Below, piece by piece: positions 15,409-21,596 of a stretch of DNA of 21,618 nucleotides. The number at the start of each line of letters is the position of its first letter. Position 1 is the stretch's first letter. Source of the stretch: an archaeon. GTDB lineage: Archaea > Hydrothermarchaeota > Hydrothermarchaeia > JALTZZ01 > JALUTC01. Both the position numbers and the translations under genes were made by a program. A model generated the notes under the pieces. It was not told the DNA's origin. It saw only the letters and a list, made by a program, of their open reading frames with translations, and ran no database searches. The stretch is from assembly GCA_027051265.1 (NCBI GenBank), contig JALTZH010000048.1, forward strand, positions 1 to 21,618, in the 5' to 3' direction.

Positions 15409-16206
15409 AGACATGGTATCTAAACTCTTTGGGCTTGGTTTTGGTACGATTATATATTATTTCGCATTATCAAAGCATAACATCATACTTTACTTGATTT
15501 CCTTTACAATTCTAGGATTGTTTCTCTACGTTGTTCTACCTAAATCAAAACTGCTTGCAACGGCAACAATAGTTCATATGGATTTGTTAAGTATCTTTGT
15601 AGCTTTATCCGTAGTATTATCTTCGATATTATCACGTTGGATTTCTTTAGCAGCAATCTTGCCTTCAATACTTATCTCCGCAGGTATCGTTGTTAACATT
15701 GGTCTTTTTCTCTAAGGATAAACCTTTTTTACCAACGACAACAATAGCATCGATAGCTTTATTAATTGGATTAACTATTTTATTTTTCTCCTTAGAATTA
15801 TTTATATCACCATCAATCTTGTTCCATGATACTTATATGGTATGCGTTGGCATGTTCTGGGGTTTTATTTTAACCATAGCTTCAAGTTATTCGTTATTCC
15901 TCTATTTTACCGGACAGACTTGAAGCACGAGTATATATCACGGAGATTATGTTGAGAAAGCAAGAAATATCGTTATCGATTTACTTAAAAATATAAATGT
16001 TAAATATACGATAAATATAAAAAAGTTCCCCACATTATCCTATGAATTTAAGATTTATTGGTGGAGATGTCATTCCTAGAAAGATTGGTGAACCAGGTTT
16101 AATCATTCTAATTTCTCCAGGACCTAAGAAAGCGTCTCTGGATTTGAAGAAACTAGTTATAGATTTGCTTCGTCAACTTAACTTACTAACCGTTGATTGG
16201 GAGTAG
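15398..16206 (+). pseudogene. Decayed polytopic membrane protein gene
   Basis: Frame 1 (15398-15715) encodes about four membrane helices and ends after VVNIGLFL. A one-base shift in the CTTTTTCTC tract near 15700-15712 continues into SKDKPFLPTTTIASIALLIG and two more helices, ending at an in-frame TGA (15921-15923). The same frame then reads on as a soluble segment (HGDYVEKARNIVIDLLKNIN...). A second shift near 16056 leads into IGGDVIPRKIGEPGLIILIS and the final stop at 16204-16206. Repaired, it would be about 269 residues: six helices plus a C-terminal cytosolic or external domain. I do not recognise the family. Three independent lesions favour a true pseudogene over a sequencing error. Confidence 0.65.
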
Positions 16207-16390
16207 GATGGTTTTAAATTTGAATTGTTTAGGAATTTGAAACGTTTTAGTATAAGAATTTTTGAAAAAATTTTGAAACGATGTAAGTTTTACAAAAGAT
16301 AAATCAAGCCTCACCTTTAAAAGTGGGTTCAACGCAGTTTTAAAATTAAGAAATATTTAATAAGAAACATAAAATAACATTATAGAAAAA
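16207..16390. other. Intergenic stretch between pseudogene and IS fragment
   Basis: Contains the TnpB-tail-like hairpin D and a short open frame (NLKRFSIRIFEKILKRCKFY, then KR and a stop) that may be a further gene fragment. Nothing intact is seen. Confidence 0.4.
16306..16327 (+). repeat. TnpB-tail-like hairpin, copy D
   Basis: AAGCCTCACCTTTAAAAGTG followed by GG forms CTCAC/GTGGG around an AT loop and can be read QASPLKVG, resembling the end of IS200/IS605-type TnpB genes. It is the only copy in the plus orientation and lies 64 bases before the IS607-like tnpA fragment. A competing frame (TKDKSSLTFKSGFNAVLKLR) is also open here. Confidence 0.35.
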
Positions 16391-16479
16391 TTGTATCGGA
16401 TTAAGGAAGCTGCAGAAATATTGGGAGTACATTCAAAAACTTTATAGGGATGGGTTTGGTCAGAAATGTATGATGTTGC
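16391..16479 (+). pseudogene. IS607-type tnpA (serine resolvase) N-terminal fragment
   Basis: The frame from TTG 16391 reads LYRIKEAAEILGVHSKTL, then TAG (16445-16447), then GWVWSEMYDVA. This is the N-terminal MerR-like helix-turn-helix that opens IS607-family TnpA (for example YRxxEAAxxLGVSxxTLxRW). The stop stands where a tryptophan or arginine is normal, and the catalytic serine-recombinase domain is missing. It is therefore a dead remnant, with no tnpB body between it and the GC-rich stretch that follows. Confidence 0.55.
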
Positions 16480-16516
16480 ATTTTTTAATATTATAATTAA
16501 AAATTAAATAATGAAA

Positions 16517-16948
16517 AACCTCTTACCTTCTACTCAATATGTGAGAAAAAACTAAGCACAAAGGGCAGAGGTTTGTAAAGACATATGTGGAGAGCCCCTG
16601 TTCCTTTTTCAAAAGCCTGTCAATGAAACCCAAGACGGGAAAACACTCCATAAAAGTAGCGGAGAGTCAGAACAAATACGTAAGGTTAGCTAAATGGGAT
16701 GATAGATGAAAATATTTATTAATGTTGATCAATTTAATAGTTTAGCCAGTCGCCAGGTTGATAAGCTTGATTCTAACGACCTAACCACTAAGCAGATGTA
16801 TATCGTGTAAGTAGTTCCGCCACGGTTATGGTGGGTAAGAGTAGAGGTAGCATGAACTCATCTATTGAGTAAGGCACTCATAAGAGTGTAAACCCTCACG
16901 AAGTCCATTCATAAGGAGTTATTCATAACTGAGCAAAAAATTTTTTTA
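16517..16948 (+). ncRNA. GC-rich, hairpin-rich stretch: candidate structured RNA or element relic
   Basis: About 430 bases clearly richer in G+C than all surroundings, a known mark of structured RNA in AT-rich thermophiles. Pairings visible by eye: AACCTCT/AGAGGTT (16517-16523 with 16567-16573), GGTTAG/CTAACC (16684 with about 16780), CCAC/GTGG around 16820-16834, ACTC/GAGT around 16857-16869, CACTC-ATAA-GAGTG (about 16875-16888) and AGTTAT-TC-ATAACT (16917-16930). The last is followed by a T run (16941-16948), which would end transcription. I could not match it to RNase P RNA, SRP RNA, rRNA or tRNA. Its place behind a tnpA fragment suggests the guide-RNA (omegaRNA) end of an IS605/IS607-type element. 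Two reading frames are open for 40-50 codons near 16561-16709, so a tnpB tail is also possible. Strand is inferred from the terminal T run. Confidence 0.4.
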
Positions 16949-17044
16949 TTATCAATTTTTATATTATTTAAAATATATAAAAGAAAAACAATTTTTTTTC
17001 CTTTATTCCTCATTAAAAAGATCGAATAACCTCTAGCTTTAGAG

Positions 17045-17587
17045 TTAGTCGTCAGGTGTTTCTATTTGATATCCACATTTTCTAAGATATTTTAAGTCTT
17101 TTTCTGTATCTATATCAATTAATGATGAATCAATAAAAACGTTCTTATATTTTCCGCATGGTTTTTTAAACAACGATAATCCAACGAGTCCATGTTTTGT
17201 TACCAATGTATAAACATCATAATTCGTGCTAAAAGATTCTTGAAGAAAGTTAAACAACGTATCTCTTTCATTTTTTAGATTAAAAATATCTGAAGCTACA
17301 ACCAGTAATGGCGTTCCTATAATTTTGATACAAATGTTTAAATCTCTTATATAATTTTCACCCGTTGTATATATAATTTTATACTTCTTCTTGATACAAT
17401 GTTTTATAGTTTTTGGAACATATTTTGATACAGAAACATATATGTTATTGGATATTTCCTTTAATGCATCATAAATTATATCAATGAGATAAACATTATT
17501 AATCTTTATCATAGCTTTCTCCTTGTAACCAATTCTTGAACCTTTGCCTCCGGACATTATCAAAGAGTTTATCTTATTGGGAAGCAT
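17045..17587 (-). CDS. cobY: Adenosylcobinamide-phosphate guanylyltransferase, CobY-like
   Basis: Nucleotidyltransferase of the MobA/GlmU fold, 180 residues. The GTP-binding opening is SLIMSGGKGSRIGYKEKAMI (9-28). Further matches to archaeal CobY (as I recall the Methanocaldococcus protein) are YLIDIIYDAL, NNIYVSVSKYVPKT, GENYIRDLNICI, PLLVVASDIFNL and the closing IDTEKDLKYL. CobY transfers GMP to adenosylcobinamide phosphate in archaeal cobamide synthesis. It is slightly shorter than usual between the SDIFNL and GLVGLSLF segments. It overlaps the end of tatC by 14 bases and is the last gene of the tat operon. Other archaeal NTP transferases of this size (MobA) are the alternative. Confidence 0.7.
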   Translation of the reverse strand: MLPNKINSLIMSGGKGSRIGYKEKAMIKINNVYLIDIIYDALKEISNNIYVSVSKYVPKTIKHCIKKKYKIIYTTGENYIRDLNICIKIIGTPLLVVASDIFNLKNERDTLFNFLQESFSTNYDVYTLVTKHGLVGLSLFKKPCGKYKNVFIDSSLIDIDTEKDLKYLRKCGYQIETPDD

Positions 17588-18293
17588 GAAAAATCCTCCT
17601 TAATAATAATAAAGAAGCTTCGTATATAATGATCGTTAGAGTAGTTAATACCAACGAAACTATAAAGGAGGGTTCTGGTGAAATTATGTTAAATATAACG
17701 AAGAATATTAGATAAACAAAAATTCTATACCTTTTGAGGATGTTCACGTTTAAAATCTTATACTTTATTAATAGAGTTAAAGCAATTGGTGTTTGTAAAA
17801 TTATACAGACTAGAAAGGATATGGAAACGAGGAATTTCACGTAATTCTTAATAGACAATATTAGTTCAACTCTCTCACTTGTATATAATGAAAGGATTGT
17901 TACAGTAATTGGAATTATCAATTTCAACGAAAGAATTAAGCCAAAGATGGAAAGGAATCCTGAAGATATCAATAATCTTTTTATAAAAACTCTTTCATGT
18001 TCATATAATCCCGGTTTTGCAAAGAGATATAACTCGTATAATGCGTATGGAATTGTTAAAATTATAGATATTACAGCTGATATATAAAAAAGTGCATAAA
18101 AACCTTCAACAACAGAAAAAGCAGCGATATCTACTTTAGGAAGATAGTTCATCAACGTATTTAAAATTTTCTTACTAAAGTACAGTAAAATAACGATCAA
18201 TAAAACTACAAAGAAGATAGATATTCTAATTATACGAGATCTTAATTCTAGTATATGTTCGATTAAGGGTTTTTCTACATCTTCATTTACCAT
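17574..18293 (-). CDS. tatC: Sec-independent (Tat) translocase subunit TatC
   Basis: Six-helix membrane protein, 239 residues, forming the Tat receptor that recognises twin-arginine signals of folded proteins. Visible hallmarks: IEHILELRSRI at the N-terminus, VVEGFYALFY at about residue 64 (the conserved Glu of the first loop region), FAKPGLYEHER at about 91-101 and FNIISPEPSF near residue 205. The start at 18293 overlaps the end of the upstream small tatA-like gene by 11 bases. Its own end overlaps cobY. The presence of tat genes implies export of folded cofactor proteins. Confidence 0.92.
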   Translation of the reverse strand: MVNEDVEKPLIEHILELRSRIIRISIFFVVLLIVILLYFSKKILNTLMNYLPKVDIAAFSVVEGFYALFYISAVISIILTIPYALYELYLFAKPGLYEHERVFIKRLLISSGFLSIFGLILSLKLIIPITVTILSLYTSERVELILSIKNYVKFLVSISFLVCIILQTPIALTLLIKYKILNVNILKRYRIFVYLIFFVIFNIISPEPSFIVSLVLTTLTIIIYEASLLLLRRIFHASQ

Positions 18294-18432
18294 TCAATTC
18301 CTTTTCTATTTCTCTAACATATCGTCTATATTCTCCTACTATTTTCCCAACATATCTAGCAATCTCCGGAAGCTTCTTAGGTCCGAATAATAAGAAAAGG
18401 AGTAAGAATAGAACAATAAGCTCCTCGGTCAT
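18283..18432 (-). CDS. Second TatA/B-like protein (49 aa)
   Basis: A short gene easily overlooked: 49 residues, [20 protein letters not shown] then [19 protein letters not shown] and a charged tail. It has the TatA/B plan: short membrane helix (about 5-16), the [11 protein letters not shown] hinge (the FGxxKLPE motif) and an amphipathic helix. ATG 18432 overlaps the stop of the upstream tatA as ATGA, and its own stop lies inside the start of tatC. Having two TatA-like proteins is compatible with a TatA plus TatB division of labour. The N-terminus carries acidic residues in front of the helix (TEE) as in several TatB/TatA variants. It is shorter than most family members, with no long tail. Confidence 0.85.
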   Translation of the reverse strand: MTEELIVLFLLLFLLFGPKKLPEIARYVGKIVGEYRRYVREIEKELNGK

Positions 18433-18602
18433 TTCTTCTCAGATTTTTTTTCTTCAACTTTTTCTTCTTCTTCTAATGCCTTCTTGAACTCTTTTCTAGC
18501 CTTTCCTAACGCTCTTGCTAGTTCTGGTATTTTATTAGCACCAAATAACAATATTATTATTAGGAGTATAACTAATATTTCTCCAGGACCTAATTGGAAC
18601 AT
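18429..18602 (-). CDS. tatA: Tat translocase pore subunit TatA
   Basis: 57 residues: membrane helix [17 protein letters not shown] (4-20), hinge and amphipathic helix [21 protein letters not shown] with the FGxxKIPELA motif, and a lysine/glutamate tail. It forms the Tat channel. I prefer ATG 18602 because GAGGTGAT ends 4 bases upstream; a GTG at 18611 in the same frame is part of that ribosome site. It is the first gene of tatA-tatA/B-tatC-cobY, with a 4-base ATGA overlap to the next gene. Confidence 0.92.
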   Translation of the reverse strand: MFQLGPGEILVILLIIILLFGANKIPELARALGKARKEFKKALEEEEKVEEKKSEKK

Positions 18603-18657
18603 ATTAATCACCTCTAAACTTTAGTTAAATGTTAACGATAATTGAGTATTTTAATAT

Positions 18658-19197
18658 TTATAGATTTTCACACCATCTCTTGTATAAGTTATGTTCGATA
18701 CCTAAACAATCTAGTACTCTTCCAATAATAAAATTGATGATATCATCCATATCTTTCGGTTTATGATAAAAGGCAGGCATGGCAGGTAAGATTATAGCAC
18801 CAGCTTTTGCTAGTTTGAGCATGTTTTCTAGATGTATAACGTTTAAAGGCGTTTCTCTTGGAACTATTATAAGCTTTCTTTTTTCTTTCAGCATAACATC
18901 GGCAATTCTTGTGATGTTGTTTAACGCTATTCCATTAGCTATTAGTGCAAGAGTTTTCATTGAACATGGAATTACAACCATAGCATCGAGTTTTTGTGAT
19001 CCACTTACAAAAGGTATACTGAAATCATTCTCTTTATAATATTCGAATGGTATTTTTCCGTACTCTTCTTCTATAACTTTTAAACCTGCATTTGTTATTA
19101 TACAATACGTCTCCATATTAAGTTTTTTCAAAACGTTAAATAACCTTATACCATATATGACACCACTGGCACCAGTAATTGCAACCAATACCTTCAT
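18658..19197 (-). CDS. ubiX: Flavin prenyltransferase UbiX
   Basis: Makes prenylated FMN, the cofactor of UbiD-type decarboxylases. It is a Rossmann-like flavoprotein of 179 residues. VLVAITGASGVIYGIRLF (3-20) binds the FMN phosphate. MVVIPCSMKTLALIANG, KLIIVPRETPLNVIHL and GAIILPAMPAFYHKP are diagnostic. I chose ATG 19197; a TTG 9 bases upstream in frame lies inside the CRISPR-like repeat unit and is unlikely. No UbiD is in this window. The ATG comes 2 bases after the repeat-like unit, so its 5' UTR and probably its promoter (TATA-like at 19267-19278) belong to that element. There is no visible Shine-Dalgarno. Confidence 0.93.
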   Translation of the reverse strand: MKVLVAITGASGVIYGIRLFNVLKKLNMETYCIITNAGLKVIEEEYGKIPFEYYKENDFSIPFVSGSQKLDAMVVIPCSMKTLALIANGIALNNITRIADVMLKEKRKLIIVPRETPLNVIHLENMLKLAKAGAIILPAMPAFYHKPKDMDDIINFIIGRVLDCLGIEHNLYKRWCENL

Positions 19198-19236
19198 AAC
19201 TTTCAATACTACAAGTATAGTTTAAAACCTATATCA

Positions 19237-19259
19237 TTCCCGATCCTGGGGATTGGGAA
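19237..19259. promoter_or_regulatory. Dyad symmetry between TATA box and repeat
   Basis: TTCCCGATCC (19237-19246) and GGATTGGGAA (19250-19259) pair at 9 of 10 positions, with a G-T at the sixth on the plus strand. It lies where transcription of ubiX should begin and so could be a regulator-binding site or an RNA hairpin. Copy 1 has a different, shorter dyad (CCCGAA/TTCGAG) at the same place. Confidence 0.45.
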
Positions 19260-19266
19260 CTCACAA

Positions 19267-19278
19267 AATATATATAAA
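19267..19278 (-). promoter_or_regulatory. TATA-like box in leader copy 2
   Basis: Alternating AT box, conserved in copy 1, about 75 bases before the ubiX start. The predicted transcript would begin near 19245, just ahead of the repeat-like unit. Confidence 0.4.
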
Positions 19279-19374
19279 TAAAAAAAATGAGAAAAAATGC
19301 AAATAATTAAATATTAAAAGTTACTTTTATAAATCTTAACTTGCTATTGTTCCTCCAAATCTTTATTAATTCAT

Positions 19375-19402
19375 CTCCCGCTTTGAAAACCAAGGCTTTC
19401 TT
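19375..19402 (-). repeat. TnpB-tail-like hairpin, copy B
   Basis: Minus strand AAGAAAGCCTTGGTTTTC followed by AAAGCGGGAG; readable as KKALVFKAG. This is a decayed version of the motif seen at 3333, 14110 and 16306. It stands upstream of leader copy 2 as copy C stands upstream of leader copy 1, suggesting that motif plus leader plus repeat travelled or duplicated together. Confidence 0.35.
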
Positions 19403-19592
19403 AACGACATTTTGTAATCAGTTCAGCTTGTTCCTTAATAAGAAAGAAGTACAAGAGTAAATTAACATGAATTAATCCCTAGTCCGATTCCTGTAAAAAT
19501 TGGATGGTATGAGAAAAATCTTAAACTTAAGAATATAATAGTTCATAGAAGATTTAAAAATTTTTATTTTTTATGAAAAAGTAGGTGGTTGA
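19403..19592. other. Upstream region of tyrS
   Basis: No gene seen. A short plus-strand open stretch (PSPIPVKIGWYEKNLKLKNI) near 19470-19530 looks protein-like but has no start and is probably a fragment or chance. The last 40 bases hold the tyrS promoter. Confidence 0.4.
19552..19566 (+). promoter_or_regulatory. tyrS operon promoter
   Basis: ATTTAAAAATTTTTA lies 27-41 bases before ATG 19593, a good archaeal TATA-box position for a short-leadered transcript. AGGTGG (19583-19588) is the ribosome site. Confidence 0.4.
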
Positions 19593-20546
19593 ATGAATGT
19601 AGAAGAAAAAATTAAACGTATTAAAGAAAATGTTATCGAGATCGTAACGGAAAAGGAATTATATTCTCTCCTAGTAAATGAAAAGTCTCCATCCGCATAT
19701 GTTGGTTATGAACCCAGTGGCAAAATTCATCTCGGACATTTGGTAACGATAATTAAGCTAAAGCAATTACAGCAATTGGGATTTAAGATAAAAATTCTGT
19801 TAGCAGATTTACATGCATATCTTAACAACAAGGGAACTTTAGATGAAATAAGAAAAATTGCAGAAGAGAACAAAAGAATATTCCTCTCGTTTCTTGATAA
19901 AGATAGAACTGAAGTGATATTGGGTAGTACTATTCAACTTAGACCTGATTATTTCATCGATCTTCAAAAACTCGCTCTAAAAACAACAATCTCAAGAGCT
20001 GAGAGAAGTATGGATATGATAAGTAGAAGAGAAGATAATCCGAAAGTTTCTAGAATAATTTATCCGTTGATGCAAGTTATAGATATAGTTCATCTAAACG
20101 TTGATATAGCAATAGGAGGAATTGATCAGAGAAAGATACACATGCTTGCTAGGGATAATCTTCCAAAGATTGGATATAAAGCCCCGATATGTATACATTT
20201 ACCTCTTATTCATGGAATCGATGGTTCTGAAAAAATGTCCAGTAGTAAAAGAAATTTTATTGCTCTTGATGATGACGAAGATACGGTAAAGAAAAAAGTT
20301 AAACAAGCGTTTTGTCCAATGAAAAAGGTTGAAAACAATCCAATAATAGAAATTTATAAATATATAGTTTTTCCATTGTTCAAACGTGTTGAAGTTGGAA
20401 ATTATGTCTTTGAAAATTATAACGAGTTTGAAAAAGCATATATAAATGGGGATCTTCATCCTAAAGATGTTAAAGAATATTTAATTCCATATATATTAGA
20501 TTTAATAAAACCAGTTAAAAAGGTGATAAGTTGGTCGGAAAGTTAA
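19593..20546 (+). CDS. tyrS: Tyrosyl-tRNA synthetase, archaeal type
   Basis: Class I synthetase that charges tRNA-Tyr, 317 residues, the short archaeal/eukaryotic form without the bacterial S4 tail. HLGH at 46-49 (in PSGKIHLGH) and KMSSS at 214-218 are the two class I signatures. GGIDQRKIHMLARD (175-188) and YPLMQVIDIVHL are TyrRS-specific. AGGTGG is spaced 4 bases before the ATG. It is the first gene of a three-gene informational operon; its end overlaps the aIF1A gene by 16 bases. Confidence 0.95.
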   Translation: MNVEEKIKRIKENVIEIVTEKELYSLLVNEKSPSAYVGYEPSGKIHLGHLVTIIKLKQLQQLGFKIKILLADLHAYLNNKGTLDEIRKIAEENKRIFLSFLDKDRTEVILGSTIQLRPDYFIDLQKLALKTTISRAERSMDMISRREDNPKVSRIIYPLMQVIDIVHLNVDIAIGGIDQRKIHMLARDNLPKIGYKAPICIHLPLIHGIDGSEKMSSSKRNFIALDDDEDTVKKKVKQAFCPMKKVENNPIIEIYKYIVFPLFKRVEVGNYVFENYNEFEKAYINGDLHPKDVKEYLIPYILDLIKPVKKVISWSES

Positions 20547-20806
20547 GATTACCGAAAGATAATGAAGTCTTAGGTAGAGTTGAAAGAATGCTTGGTGATT
20601 GCAGAATGCTAGTTAGATGCTTTGATGGAAAAGAGAGAATAGTGAGAATTCCAGGAAAACTTAGGAATAGAGTATGGATAAAGGAGGGAGATATAGTTAT
20701 CGTGAAACCTTGGATCGTTGAAAGTGATAAAAGAGGAGATGTTGTCTACAGATACACGAGAGCAGAGGTAGAGAAGCTTGTTGAGATGGGATACATAAAA
20801 GAATAG
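20531..20806 (+). CDS. Translation initiation factor aIF1A
   Basis: 91-residue OB-fold (S1-like) factor that binds the 30S A site and promotes initiator recruitment and scanning-like start selection. RLPKDNEVLGRVERMLGDCR and RCFDGKERIVRIPGKLRNRV are the aIF1A core; WIKEGDIVIVKPW closes the barrel. The start codon is TTG 20531: AGGTGAT at 20521-20527 is correctly placed just ahead of it and lies inside the tyrS coding region, indicating translational coupling. It ends 10 bases before rio1. Confidence 0.93.
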   Translation: MVGKLRLPKDNEVLGRVERMLGDCRMLVRCFDGKERIVRIPGKLRNRVWIKEGDIVIVKPWIVESDKRGDVVYRYTRAEVEKLVEMGYIKE

Positions 20807-20816
20807 AAGCAACACT

Positions 20817-21596
20817 ATGTCAGTATTTTTTGAACGAAAGAAAAAAGAAGAAAGAAGGATAAAGGATAGAAACTTTTATAAAATTTTTGATCAAGTATTT
20901 GATAGAGAGACAATGTTAACTCTGTATGATTTGACGAATAAAGGATACTTCGAATATTTGTATGGTGTCTTAAAGACAGGAAAAGAGGCAAACATATTTT
21001 TAGCAGAAGATTCTTCGGGAGATATCGTGGTTGTGAAGATATATAGAATAGATACTTCCGATTATACAGTACGTGGAATGCGGAAATACATAGATGGTGA
21101 TCCCAGATTTCATAGAATTAGAGCCTCGAGAAGACGTTTGATATACCTATGGGTTCAAAAGGAATACAAAAATCTAGAACTTGCATATGAAGCTGGAGTT
21201 TCTTGTCCGAGACCAATTACATATATGAACAACATTATAATTATGGAATATTTGGGTAAGGAAGAATATCCTTATCCCATGTTAAAATACTACGGACGAT
21301 ATATGAGAAATCCTAGACAAATATTTGAAAGAATAATTGAAAACGTTAGTCGTTTATACTGTAAAGCAAATCTCGTACATGCAGATTTATCCGAATATAA
21401 TATATTAGTAGATGAGGATGAAAACGTATATTTAATAGATTTTCCACAAGCAGTATCAAAAGAGCATCCTCAGGCATTAGAATTTTTATATAGGGATTTA
21501 AGAAACGTTTGGAACTTCTTTTTAAATTACGAAGATGTAAGAGATTTAGAAACAATCTTTAACGAAGTAATTTCATGCAATAAAAAGAATATTTAA
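20817..21596 (+). CDS. rio1: Rio1-type serine/threonine protein kinase
   Basis: Atypical RIO1 kinase/ATPase involved in small-subunit ribosome maturation, 259 residues. The ATP-binding loop is LKTGKEANIFLAED (52-65). The catalytic segment is LVHADLSEYNILV (187-199) with Asp190, and the metal-binding LIDFPQAV has Asp208. RIO1-type features include the extended N-terminal KIFDQVFDRETMLTLYDL and SDYTVRGMRKYIDGDPRF. In archaea rio1 commonly follows aIF1A and precedes a KH-domain Dim2/Pno1 protein; here the window ends 22 bases after the stop, so the KH gene would lie beyond it. There is no strong ribosome site; coupling to aIF1A is likely. Confidence 0.93.
   Translation: MSVFFERKKKEERRIKDRNFYKIFDQVFDRETMLTLYDLTNKGYFEYLYGVLKTGKEANIFLAEDSSGDIVVVKIYRIDTSDYTVRGMRKYIDGDPRFHRIRASRRRLIYLWVQKEYKNLELAYEAGVSCPRPITYMNNIIIMEYLGKEEYPYPMLKYYGRYMRNPRQIFERIIENVSRLYCKANLVHADLSEYNILVDEDENVYLIDFPQAVSKEHPQALEFLYRDLRNVWNFFLNYEDVRDLETIFNEVISCNKKNI

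Larger units (their letters stand above)
19200..19345 (-). repeat. CRISPR leader-repeat-like unit, copy 2 (no spacers)
   Basis: Second copy of the unit at 13925-14100, same strand. The 29-base repeat-like segment is 19200-19228 (minus strand starts GTTTTAAACTATAC and ends GTAGTATTGAAAG; inner ACTAT/GTAGT pairing). The next 15 bases (19229-19243) are identical in both copies. A 10-base near-perfect dyad (19237-19246 with 19250-19259) replaces the weaker one of copy 1. The conserved TATA-like box is at 19267-19278, and further shared blocks are AAAAAATGCAAATAATT (about 19293-19310) and TAAATATTAAAAGTTA (19307-19322). The ubiX start codon follows after 2 bases; no second repeat or spacer exists. 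Confidence 0.5.

Noticed and set aside
16797-16935. RNase P RNA (AGTTCCGCCAC and following hairpin look a little like its conserved start)
   Set aside because: Other universally conserved RNase P segments could not be found, and the neighbouring tnpA fragment offers a simpler source.
18658-19206. TTG start 9 bases upstream of the ubiX ATG
   Set aside because: It lies within the repeat-like unit and adds residues before the conserved KVLVAITGASG opening.
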